A stretch of 64,000 bases of DNA from Flectobacillus sp. BAB-3569 (lineage in GTDB: Bacteria; Bacteroidota; Bacteroidia; Cytophagales; Spirosomataceae), in assembly GCF_002270355.1 (NCBI RefSeq), contig NZ_NJFZ01000020.1, positions 310,039 to 374,038 on the forward strand. Reading direction: 5' to 3'. Of this stretch, positions 9,603-18,559 are shown piece by piece. Within the stretch, counting starts at the first letter, position 1, and every line of letters begins with the position of its first letter. The translations under genes were made by a program, and so were the position numbers. Below the pieces are notes generated by a model. It was not told where the DNA came from and made no database searches. It saw only the letters and a list, made by a program, of their open reading frames with translations.

Positions 9603-10631
9603 CTAAGCATTTTTGCGCGTTTTACTTGACGAATCTCTAATGATAAGATGTGCAGGTAAAACGGTTGTTCTGTTGGTATATTCGTTGGTATCTTGCATGT
9701 GTTCCAACAAATCGTTAATCAATTGTTGGGACATTTCCTGAATCGGTTGAGCGATGGCAGAAATAGAAGGTTGATGAATGCGAAACAAATCATTATCATC
9801 AAAAACCATCATCCCAAGCTCCTCTCCTATTTTTACACCCAGTCTATTAAGCAATTCTATTCCTGTGATTGCTAGATAGTTAGTGGCAAAAAATATCGCA
9901 TCAATATGAGGTTCCGTGTTGAGCAGATGCTCAATTTCGGCCATGATCAAATGCTCTTTAGCTGCACGATACTCTACTTTTTTAACATAGGAAACCAAAC
10001 GGTTTTCATAAATTGCTCTTTCGTATCCAAGTAAACGATCAATCATTTGCGGCTGTACGGAGTCAAGCGTGACGAACGCAATATTTTTATAATCTTGAGA
10101 AATCAGGTATTTGGCTGCTTGATACGAGCTTTCAAAATTGTTCATACCTACATAACTCACATCCAAATCATTACAATTTCTATCAAACAAAACTACAGGT
10201 AACTTACTATCAATCAAATATTTGATTTCACTATCAATACCCTCTGTAGGGGTAATAATATATCCATCGACATTACGATCTCTAAATGTGTCTATCAGTT
10301 CTTTGGCTTTTTTAGGATCGTTTTTGGTACTGCTATAAATAATTTTGTAACCATTTTCGTAAGCCACATTTTCGATATGTCCTGCAACACTCGCAAAAAA
10401 CGGATCGGCAATATCCTCTACAATCAAGCCAATCACATTCGTTTTACCTGTTCGAAGGCTTTTGGCCAAATGATTCGGTCTGAAGTTATTTTCTTCAATA
10501 AAAGCTGTTACTTTTTTAGTTAATTCAGGACTAATACGTTTTTCTTTGGCCTTGCCATTAAGAATATAAGACACCGTAGCCGTAGAAATTTGAAGTGCAC
10601 TTGCCACCTCTTTGATAGACATTTTTTTCAT
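9603..10631 (-). CDS. LacI family transcriptional regulator (1)
   Basis: 342 residues. The N-terminal helix-turn-helix SIKEVASALQISTATVSYIL and hinge region (FRPNHLAKSLRTGKTNVIGL) are followed by a periplasmic-binding-protein-like effector domain (residues about 65-335). LacI regulators repress or activate sugar genes in response to a sugar bound in the C-domain. It lies between the GH88-GH97-ROK-MFS group and the large lyase gene, and probably controls one or both. Inverted AATCGTTT half-sites lie just upstream of its start and could be an autoregulatory operator. Confidence 0.92.
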   Translation of the reverse strand: MKKMSIKEVASALQISTATVSYILNGKAKEKRISPELTKKVTAFIEENNFRPNHLAKSLRTGKTNVIGLIVEDIADPFFASVAGHIENVAYENGYKIIYSSTKNDPKKAKELIDTFRDRNVDGYIITPTEGIDSEIKYLIDSKLPVVLFDRNCNDLDVSYVGMNNFESSYQAAKYLISQDYKNIAFVTLDSVQPQMIDRLLGYERAIYENRLVSYVKKVEYRAAKEHLIMAEIEHLLNTEPHIDAIFFATNYLAITGIELLNRLGVKIGEELGMMVFDDNDLFRIHQPSISAIAQPIQEMSQQLINDLLEHMQDTNEYTNRTTVLPAHLIIRDSSSKTRKNA

Positions 10632-10641
10632 CTACAAACAC

Positions 10642-10686
10642 AATCGTTTTAAATTTTTCGGGAAGTAGCATACAAGTTAAACGATT
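10642..10686. promoter_or_regulatory. Candidate LacI-type operator half-sites
   Basis: AATCGTTTTAA (10642-10652) and TTAAACGATT (10677-10686) are inverted copies of one another, with a central CG typical of LacI-family sites, placed 11 to 55 bp before the regulator's start codon. TAAACGATTA recurs near 23610-23619, beside the ECF sigma gene. Function is inferred. Confidence 0.35.
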
Positions 10687-10936
10687 ATTCTCATATAAAA
10701 ACCTGGTTTTTGAAAAAACACACATCTGCATTCATTCTGTACCGCTATTCTAGCTTCAAATTGTTATTGAATTAATAATGTATCTTATACCCTAAGTACA
10801 ATTTCTGTGGAGCTTACAATAGTAAGATGCCAATTTTTACATTTGATACCCTTTTTTAATAAAAAATATATAAAAAAGTTTTTGGGGTAAAACATAAGCA
10901 CGTAAGCATGCGTATGGGAGGATTAGCAAGAGAGGC

Positions 10937-10969
10937 AAAAAATTAGAGAGCCTTAAAAAGACTCTCTAA
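10937..10969 (-). terminator. Rho-independent terminator of the large lyase gene
   Basis: TTAGAGAG (10943-10950) pairs with CTCTCTAA (10962-10969). On the minus strand the stem is followed directly by a run of six T (10942-10937). It starts 17 nt beyond the stop codon at 10986. Confidence 0.75.
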
Positions 10970-10985
10970 TTCGTAAAAACCTGAT

Positions 10986-13900
10986 CTATTTTTGAAGGAT
11001 TAGCTTCACAGATGGCAAATTTCCAACTTGGACATAATACACACCTGTTATCAAGGAGTCTGGTAAATTGAGATCTATTGTTCTCGCTTCAACAGCCTCT
11101 ACTATCTTCTCTGTAATAAGCATCCCTGTGCTGTTATATACTCGAATTGGTACAGCATTTTCTATCTTTGCATCGTTTTTCAACTTTAGTTTAACGTTGC
11201 TCTGGGAAGAAGGATTTGGGTATACCGAGTACTGCAACAACTCTGAATTAAGAAAGAGGTTTTCTTTTATGACATTACTGGACATATTATTTGGCTCTGA
11301 ACCAAACAGCAAGTTCCCCTGATAATACACTGAAATATTGGCATTGAGCGTTAATGCATTTCCGTTAACATTGAGATAGGAATAGTCATCATTTTGGTTA
11401 AAATTACTCCAGTCTGCTTTTGCAATTCTAAAGTTAATATTCCCCGAATTGGATAGCGGATAAAGTACTCCAGCACTAGGATTAAACCCAAGATCAAAAT
11501 ACGAATCTGCCCCTTGCTTGTTTGCAACACTTCCAAATGTTCCAGTAACTTGGGCATTCCCCAATTGTACAAAGTCAAAGAATGCGTTCAAATTAGCCGT
11601 TCCATCTTTCGTAAACCAATAGCGAACTTTGATATCCTTGTAGTTCAGCTGAGTATTTCCCTCATTATTCAAGGTTAAATATGTGCTAATGGTATTTGAA
11701 TTAGGCTGTGATTTTGAATTCGCATAAACTTTCAGTGTTTGATTTATTGGGATTGAAGAAGGCTCTTGTCCCCAAATCAATTTACCATTTCGGTAAACCG
11801 TAATATTATTCACATAGACCGAGGTATTGGTATTTGTCCACGAATAATCGTTTTGTTCATTCAAATCCGACCAATCTGTATTGGCAAATCTGGATTGGAT
11901 AACCCCTGAGTTCGCATTTGCTCCCAAATTACCTGCCGCCGCTAAAAAGCTATATTCTACATATCCGAGGGTATTGTTTCGAGGTGTTGCCAAATTAGTG
12001 TAACTCATCTTCACATTCGAATTACCCAAGGCAACATAATCAATCCATGAATTGATACCCGAATAGTTCTCTGGGGTAAACCAGTATTTCACGGTCAATT
12101 CGTTGTAAGGAATAGCATGATTACTTTCGTTAAACAATGTCAAAAATGGTTTTATTTGGTTGTTAGTCGTACTATTATCCCCATTTTGATATTTTATTTT
12201 AACTGAACTCAATACCGAAAAACTCCTAGAGATATTAGCAGCAGGATTGTAATTGTCATTTCCTGCCTGTGATGCTGTAATTTGGACGGTGCCCACGCCT
12301 ACAAGGTTAATTTGTCCATTCGAAATTTTAGCAATACTGGTATCTGAGCTACTCAGCGAAATACCTAGACCAGCACTTGAATAAACCACAGGAGTAAAGT
12401 CTGCTTCATCGATAAACTTATTGCTAATTTCCTCAAAAGTAATTGACTGTTCTAGCTTTTTGATTTCCACATTTGCTACTTCGCTGATAGGAGAAACACA
12501 TCCATTAACTAGGCAAGTAGCCGTGATTTCGTAGTTTCCTATACCAGAAAGTGTTAGCGTATTTCCTGAGGTATTATTTGACCAGCGAACGGTACCAGAA
12601 CATCCAGACGCAGTTAATGTAACAGTATTTGGCATATAATATACCCCTGAGCCAGAAATACTCGGAGCTGTCAATGAGACTCCTACCTCCACTTGCAAGG
12701 TATCTGAATTTTCACCATCTGCTAAAGCATAAATGACTGTATGCATTCCAGAAGATAAACTTGCAGGATCGAATACACTTACGGGATTACCATCTACTGT
12801 AAAAGTCCCACCAGAAGGGGTTCCTGTAAGTGTTACAGCAGGAGCATTTTTACAGTAAAACGAACTAAGATTCGTAATATTCACTGGCACATAATATCTG
12901 TTGCTCAGAACAAAACTCGACAGTGGTGAAACATTATCATAAGAAACAGTAAGGCTGTTATTTTGACCTAATTGTGGCGTGCTATTGGCTACTTTTTCCC
13001 AAGTATTTGTTGAAGAGTTATAACGAATAAGCTTCATTCCTTGAGTGGCGCTTGCCCCTACATTCAAATCAGAAGTGTTGAATCCAAACTTTAAAGAGCT
13101 ACTCACAGCATTGTTCGTTTTCAAACTCCATGTACGATTAACGGCTTTTTCGGTAGTTTGAGCCTCCAGCCCACTTGGTGCAAAACCTGTTTGAATACTA
13201 GCCTCAACAATTGTTGAAGCACTAGGAGTAATCGTTACAGGGTTATAATTGGTATTAGACACACCAACCCAAATTGGTGTCGCAACACCAGCAATTACAG
13301 CTTGTTTGTATAGGGCATTGGGCGCCATCGTAAACCATAACTGACCCGAACCGTTGGTCGTATGACCGTTGGTACTAATAGGCGCCGTTGTCAAATTTAA
13401 AGGAGTTGTCGAAGCGTCGAGTACGCCCCCATCTGCGACATTTACAAAGATATTTTGTGTCGCCACATTTTTTGCCATTCTAACATCAGACCCCAATTTT
13501 AGCGTACCTTGATTTCCGACATTAATAGTAATGGTCTGAACCGCCGAAGGATTAGAATTACTTGTATTTGAATAGACCACAAAGTGTGCTTGGCTTACAT
13601 CTAAAGTTCCTAAAATATTGTAAGTCATATTCCCGAAGTTTGAGGTTCCACCTAATTTCAGCGCTGCCACTGTATTATCTTCTGTAGCATTGGTAGGAGA
13701 ATGAAAAGAGCCATTTGGATTAGAAATCTTTACCGTTTTTCCTGCATTAATGGTCAATGTTTTATTGGAAGTACCTGCCAAAAGAGAAAAGGTATTTATT
13801 CCACTCGACTGCACACTGTTGTTTCCAAAATTCATATCCATATCAAAAATGATATTCTGGATATTGTTACCTGTTGGTTGAAAACGGGCAATATTCACGA

Positions 13901-16640
13901 TGCCAGTTCCCGTTACCGTTGGAGAACCGCTTCCGCCGAGGTAGAGTCTAATACCTTCTCCTACCGTACTATTACCCGTAGAAGTACCTCCCAACGTTCC
14001 GTCCACTCGTACTACAGCATCTGTTCCATTAACAGTCAAGCTAAATACCGAACCACCAGGAGCTGTTGAAGATTTGTACACGCCTGAACTTTGAATAGAA
14101 AAACTCTTTGCCACGGTTAAGTTACTTGAGGCTGTCCAATTTCCACCTACAAAGACATCGCCATTGGTAGTGATTGCCCCAGTATGCGACATTGTACCAT
14201 CCATAATAATGTTATTTGCTACTGTAAGTGCAACTGTCTCGGTAAGTGTAGCTTGCGGATTTACGGTCAAACTTTTACACGAACCTGCTACTGAAGATAA
14301 GGTCACAGTATGTCCTGCTAGAATATGAACATTCGTATTGGCATTTGGAGCAATAGTAGTTGAGCTTGCAATTCCTCCTTTTCCATCAGCGATATTCCAA
14401 GTGCCACCATTCCAATTCATATTGCCAGACGAAAGGTAATCCCCAGCAGCAATACCCGTTACCAATAGTGTACGACTCACACTCTGAGCGGGAGCATAAT
14501 CATCACTTCCTACTTGAGAGGCTGTGATTAAACAAGAACCAACCCCTACAATTTGAACAAGTCCGTTCACGATCGTGGCAACTGAGGTATTTGAACTTGT
14601 GTATATTATTGGTAATCCAGAGCTTGCAATAGCTTCTGGATTGAAGTTTGCAGCACCAAATGACTTCGTCGCAATAGACGGAAAACTGATGGTTTGAGTA
14701 GGTAAAGCACCTAGGTATTCCACCACGATATTATCCAATTTGAAGGCGTTTGAAGTTCCTAAGATTTTTATTCTCATGCTTTGAACTCCTGCATGTAGAC
14801 TTACCTGAGGTGCAATGGTAATTGTTTGCCAAGTAGAATTTCCATTTACAGGAATTTCAAATTCACCAGTCTTATCGCTTCCGTCAAACTCGATTTTGAT
14901 TTTACCACCAGCAGCAAGTATCAAAGCATTGATATTGAGTTTAAAACGTCCAGCAGTTGGCACACTCACGGTATAGTTTAGCCATTCGCCAGCTTCTAAG
15001 GACGTAAGATGATAAGAACCATTTCCATGACTTTCGATATCAACAGCCTCGTTTGGACGATATTGACCGCCAATATTAGTGCTACTTAAATCATAATAGG
15101 TCTTATTCTGGCCATCGGTCGGGATATAATCAAAGTTCTCTGCTTCGATAGTGGCAGGAAAACTTGGAATGGCAAAGACAGGTTTTCCATCGACAAAATA
15201 ACAGGCATCACCAGGAGAAAGAGAGGTTCTATGAAAAGTAAGTCCGCCCCAACCAGGATAATCCACTTCAAATCCTTGACTTTCTACCCCTAACTCTTGC
15301 GTAGAAATGTCATAGGCACGTTGAGTCCATTTATATTTATCAGCACTAACACCTATTCTGTCGCGATAATGCCCCAATACCATTTCGGTAATAGGCGCAC
15401 GGTCAAATTTAAAGCCAGTTGCTCGAGTGGTGGCGGTTTTTCCTTCATTGAGTGGATTCATTCTTAAAGATTGCCACCTACCAGACCTATCCCTACGGCT
15501 AATAAACTCACCTGATTCTACGGTTGGTTCCCAAGGACTTGTCTGGTCGGGGTATGGATAATTGAGAGACACATTGTAACGATAGCTATACTCCATGCCT
15601 TTAAGCAATCTATTATCAAGAAAACCATAGATGTCGTCTCCCTGATTCCAAGCCATTTCACAAATAGTCAAAATATTTCCGACTCCGTTTAAAGAGTGTG
15701 TTTGATCTCTAGCACTTTCTTGACATTGACCATTTTCCCAAACATAGTTTTGAATTAACTCATTATAACCATAGTCAGGAACAGCATTATCAAAGCCATT
15801 CAACGCATATACCTCTTGGTACTCATTCGATGCACTTGTCGGAGTTGTACCATTGATCGGTGGTCCAGCTGGATAAGGAAGGTCATCTGCGCGGTGGGGT
15901 AAACCTTTTAGATATCTGATAGAGCGTTCATACATCACACGGTTATCCAGAAAAATACCCATAGCCGCAACACCTCTCATTCCGAAGATTCCTTGGTTTC
16001 CGTGTCGCCCAGCATCTCCATTGTACATAAACCAATAGAAAGTAACTTCTTCGCTGTTAATCTGGGACGTTGGTTCTATGGTAGAAGAATAACCCGGGTA
16101 AACCAACATTGACTTAAATCTTTCGAGATCTGTGCTGTTCCAACCGCTGTAGGTATGCTTAATTATTTCGGCACCCTCCAACAATTTCCATATTACACGA
16201 CCAGCATCCAAGCTTCTGGTACCACCAGTCTTGATTCTTTGCAAATAGGACCAAGCATTAAAAATCTCCACAGCCTTTTTGGCATGACGTTCATCACCTG
16301 TTACATACCACATGAGGGCATTACAATAAGCTGCAAGTCCATCGTATTTGATGTCATCATAATTGAAACCAGATATGGTCGAAACCGTTGCCAAAGTTGT
16401 ACTACCATTGCCTCGAACAGCATAGCTATAACTGGCATAGGGACTTTGAGAAAGAGATTTAAAGGAGGATTTCCAAGGCTCTACTCCAGCAGCAACCATG
16501 GCTTTCATTCTGTCTAAATCTGATTTTTTGTGAGATATACCGGGGTGAATAAAGGTTTGAGCCTGCGTATGGACATACGGCATTAATCCTACAATTATTA
16601 GAAATAATAATCGTAGTTGCCACGTTAAATTAGTTTTCAT
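10986..16640 (-). CDS. Giant T9SS-secreted alginate-lyase-like protein with CBM6 and tandem CBM3
   Basis: 1884 residues. Signal peptide (to AQA, about 28), then an alginate_lyase-type (alpha/alpha) domain at about 30-490 (ESARDQTHSLNGVGN is its most typical motif). A CBM6 (FPATIEAENFDYIP to about 640) follows. Two Ig-like repeats, about 650-725 and 1398-1475, share the pattern NGxxxxVGVGxxxITASQ. A Gly/Asn/Thr-rich beta region spans 730-1240. Two CBM3 cellulose-binding modules follow at about 1478-1625 and 1637-1777 (each ends near WGQEP or FGSEP). A T9SS type A sorting domain (YSVYPNPSS to the end, 1802-1884) closes it. The protein is secreted by T9SS to the surface and probably cleaves a uronic-acid polymer held on cellulose-rich plant wall. 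The exact substrate is unknown. Confidence 0.85.
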   Translation of the reverse strand: MKTNLTWQLRLLFLIIVGLMPYVHTQAQTFIHPGISHKKSDLDRMKAMVAAGVEPWKSSFKSLSQSPYASYSYAVRGNGSTTLATVSTISGFNYDDIKYDGLAAYCNALMWYVTGDERHAKKAVEIFNAWSYLQRIKTGGTRSLDAGRVIWKLLEGAEIIKHTYSGWNSTDLERFKSMLVYPGYSSTIEPTSQINSEEVTFYWFMYNGDAGRHGNQGIFGMRGVAAMGIFLDNRVMYERSIRYLKGLPHRADDLPYPAGPPINGTTPTSASNEYQEVYALNGFDNAVPDYGYNELIQNYVWENGQCQESARDQTHSLNGVGNILTICEMAWNQGDDIYGFLDNRLLKGMEYSYRYNVSLNYPYPDQTSPWEPTVESGEFISRRDRSGRWQSLRMNPLNEGKTATTRATGFKFDRAPITEMVLGHYRDRIGVSADKYKWTQRAYDISTQELGVESQGFEVDYPGWGGLTFHRTSLSPGDACYFVDGKPVFAIPSFPATIEAENFDYIPTDGQNKTYYDLSSTNIGGQYRPNEAVDIESHGNGSYHLTSLEAGEWLNYTVSVPTAGRFKLNINALILAAGGKIKIEFDGSDKTGEFEIPVNGNSTWQTITIAPQVSLHAGVQSMRIKILGTSNAFKLDNIVVEYLGALPTQTISFPSIATKSFGAANFNPEAIASSGLPIIYTSSNTSVATIVNGLVQIVGVGSCLITASQVGSDDYAPAQSVSRTLLVTGIAAGDYLSSGNMNWNGGTWNIADGKGGIASSTTIAPNANTNVHILAGHTVTLSSVAGSCKSLTVNPQATLTETVALTVANNIIMDGTMSHTGAITTNGDVFVGGNWTASSNLTVAKSFSIQSSGVYKSSTAPGGSVFSLTVNGTDAVVRVDGTLGGTSTGNSTVGEGIRLYLGGSGSPTVTGTGIVNIARFQPTGNNIQNIIFDMDMNFGNNSVQSSGINTFSLLAGTSNKTLTINAGKTVKISNPNGSFHSPTNATEDNTVAALKLGGTSNFGNMTYNILGTLDVSQAHFVVYSNTSNSNPSAVQTITINVGNQGTLKLGSDVRMAKNVATQNIFVNVADGGVLDASTTPLNLTTAPISTNGHTTNGSGQLWFTMAPNALYKQAVIAGVATPIWVGVSNTNYNPVTITPSASTIVEASIQTGFAPSGLEAQTTEKAVNRTWSLKTNNAVSSSLKFGFNTSDLNVGASATQGMKLIRYNSSTNTWEKVANSTPQLGQNNSLTVSYDNVSPLSSFVLSNRYYVPVNITNLSSFYCKNAPAVTLTGTPSGGTFTVDGNPVSVFDPASLSSGMHTVIYALADGENSDTLQVEVGVSLTAPSISGSGVYYMPNTVTLTASGCSGTVRWSNNTSGNTLTLSGIGNYEITATCLVNGCVSPISEVANVEIKKLEQSITFEEISNKFIDEADFTPVVYSSAGLGISLSSSDTSIAKISNGQINLVGVGTVQITASQAGNDNYNPAANISRSFSVLSSVKIKYQNGDNSTTNNQIKPFLTLFNESNHAIPYNELTVKYWFTPENYSGINSWIDYVALGNSNVKMSYTNLATPRNNTLGYVEYSFLAAAGNLGANANSGVIQSRFANTDWSDLNEQNDYSWTNTNTSVYVNNITVYRNGKLIWGQEPSSIPINQTLKVYANSKSQPNSNTISTYLTLNNEGNTQLNYKDIKVRYWFTKDGTANLNAFFDFVQLGNAQVTGTFGSVANKQGADSYFDLGFNPSAGVLYPLSNSGNINFRIAKADWSNFNQNDDYSYLNVNGNALTLNANISVYYQGNLLFGSEPNNMSSNVIKENLFLNSELLQYSVYPNPSSQSNVKLKLKNDAKIENAVPIRVYNSTGMLITEKIVEAVEARTIDLNLPDSLITGVYYVQVGNLPSVKLILQK

Positions 16641-16795
16641 GTCAACGTTTAGTAAATGTTAGAAAGTCAAATTGCGAGGTTTTAAGTAGAAGTGTAGGAT
16701 GTTTAAAAAGAGTATCAATAAGAAGTGAATAGGTATGTTAGGAATAACGTATAGGGTCTTACTTTGTACCCTATACGTCATCAGATTATTCAGGA

Positions 16796-18523
16796 TTACC
16801 AGCCAGCGTTTTGCTTCAAATTTGTATTTAGCTGAATTTGTTGGGAAGGAATTGGTAATAGGTAGTTACGTTCTTGCCATCTTCTGCCTGTCTCGATTCG
16901 GTAGATACCATTCGAAATGTTGTTTCTAATACCCGTCCAATAAGTTTCGTAGGCTGTACCCGTCCATTGAATCCCTTGAATATCCATGGGCAACTCTGTT
17001 TCAGCCGTTTTCCAACGAATCAAATCATCTCTTCTGAAACCTTCAAAATACAATTCTATATTTCTTTCACGACGAATTTCTGTACGCATATCCAAGCCAT
17101 TTGCCGAAACGAATGCATTGCTTAACCTTGGCATCGTCTTGTTTACACGATTTCTTACCAGATTCAATGAACGATTTAAGTCGACATCAGAGATAGAACC
17201 ATTTCTTTCATAAACCGCCTCTGCATAGTTTAACAGTACCTCAGCATAACGAATTACAGGGAAATCATATCCTTCTTGGTTATCGTCCAAACGGCGTTCG
17301 GTCGCCCATTTCTGATTGGCATAGCCAGAGTTTGAATTTGATTTGTGTTTTCCTCTCGAAGCCGCTATATCAGCCGCATCTCCTTTCCATGTTACACGGG
17401 CACCAGGGTTTTCGTTATCCCAATAATAATTTCCATCAATCATCATGTTGTAGCGCATACGATTATCTCGGTTTTGAAACTCAGATGTTGTGGTCGCAAA
17501 GCCTTTGAATAAAGGCGATTTATCAATGGGCAAACCATCCTGACAAAGATATTGCGTAGCAAACTTGCGTGTTACCCAATAAATATTGTTGAGTGTGGAA
17601 TGGGTAATATTTAACCTAATTTGGCGACTAGCAAAATCATATCTGTTCGCCAAAATATATTCTTTGTTAGCAGCCTTGGTAATATTGGCTGGGTTGGACT
17701 GCTGATTTTCCAAAATAAACATATATTTCTGTGCCGAATCACCCAAGGCCGTTGGGGCAAACAACTCATACAAAGCGCTTTTCATGACCTCGTCATTGCT
17801 CGAGATAGATTTGTCAAGCAAAGTATTCGCGCGGGCTGTATTTCCTCTAAATTTTTGCCAAGTACCTTCATACAAGGTTACTCTACCCAAAAAAGCCTGT
17901 GCTGCACCTTTACTTACTCTACCTTTATCGGAGGCAGCAATAGCAGATTCTAATGGCAAATCCGTAATAGCAGATTCGATATCTTGAATAATAAAATTAA
18001 CAATTTCTTCTCTAGAATTTCGAGGAGAGCTTAGTTCGCTCGAAGTGGTCGTTAATGTTTTAGTAATCAATGGCACCTCGCCGTACTGTTGCAATAAGTC
18101 AAAGTACGTATAAGCTCTAAAGAACTTTGCCTCAGCGACAAACTGCTTAATGTCATTAGGTTGTGTATAAGTGCTTGCTTTTTCGATTAAGTAATTAGTT
18201 GCGCGAATTCTTGAATAGGCACTATTCCAGTTACCATCTGACAGTGGAATCGTGTTGGTACCATTACTGAAAGCATTTCCACCCGAAACAAATACAAAGT
18301 CTGCTCTACGGTCAGAGTGCGGTGAATCGTTTAGGATATCCGAGAAGCTGCGCAAGTAGGTATAAAATTCGTTGGCAGCTAATTTGAATTGATCGGAATT
18401 TTTCCAATAATCGGCATCCGAAATTTCATTGATAGGCTTTAAATCCACCAAGTCATTACAACTGGCCGTAGTAAACAAAAGTCCAACTAAAGCCGCTTTA
18501 ATATATATCTTATTGATTTTCAT
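16796..18523 (-). CDS. SusD/RagB outer-membrane glycan-binding lipoprotein (1)
   Basis: 575 residues. The lipobox LLFTTASC gives the lipidated Cys22, then NDLVDLKPINEISDADYW, the typical SusD start. The TPR-like helical core holds the usual motif NYLIEKASTYTQ...AKFFRAYTYFDLLQQYG at about 105-145. The C-terminus ends in a conserved block (YLLPIPSQQIQLNTNLKQNAGW). SusD proteins cap the SusC channel and bind oligosaccharides at the cell surface. It follows SusC by 36 bp and sits directly upstream of the secreted lyase, so the pair most likely takes up that enzyme's products. Confidence 0.95.
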   Translation of the reverse strand: MKINKIYIKAALVGLLFTTASCNDLVDLKPINEISDADYWKNSDQFKLAANEFYTYLRSFSDILNDSPHSDRRADFVFVSGGNAFSNGTNTIPLSDGNWNSAYSRIRATNYLIEKASTYTQPNDIKQFVAEAKFFRAYTYFDLLQQYGEVPLITKTLTTTSSELSSPRNSREEIVNFIIQDIESAITDLPLESAIAASDKGRVSKGAAQAFLGRVTLYEGTWQKFRGNTARANTLLDKSISSNDEVMKSALYELFAPTALGDSAQKYMFILENQQSNPANITKAANKEYILANRYDFASRQIRLNITHSTLNNIYWVTRKFATQYLCQDGLPIDKSPLFKGFATTTSEFQNRDNRMRYNMMIDGNYYWDNENPGARVTWKGDAADIAASRGKHKSNSNSGYANQKWATERRLDDNQEGYDFPVIRYAEVLLNYAEAVYERNGSISDVDLNRSLNLVRNRVNKTMPRLSNAFVSANGLDMRTEIRRERNIELYFEGFRRDDLIRWKTAETELPMDIQGIQWTGTAYETYWTGIRNNISNGIYRIETGRRWQERNYLLPIPSQQIQLNTNLKQNAGW

Positions 18524-18559
18524 AATCTTAATTCATTTATATTTTCCTAAATTCTCTTG

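Larger units (their letters stand above)
10632..10985. other. 354-bp gap upstream of LacI(1)
   Basis: Contains the candidate operator half-sites next to the LacI start and, at the far end, the terminator of the large lyase gene; both are listed separately. Between about 10690 and 10930 I see only AT-rich sequence without a convincing -7/-33 promoter or repeat. Confidence 0.5.
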
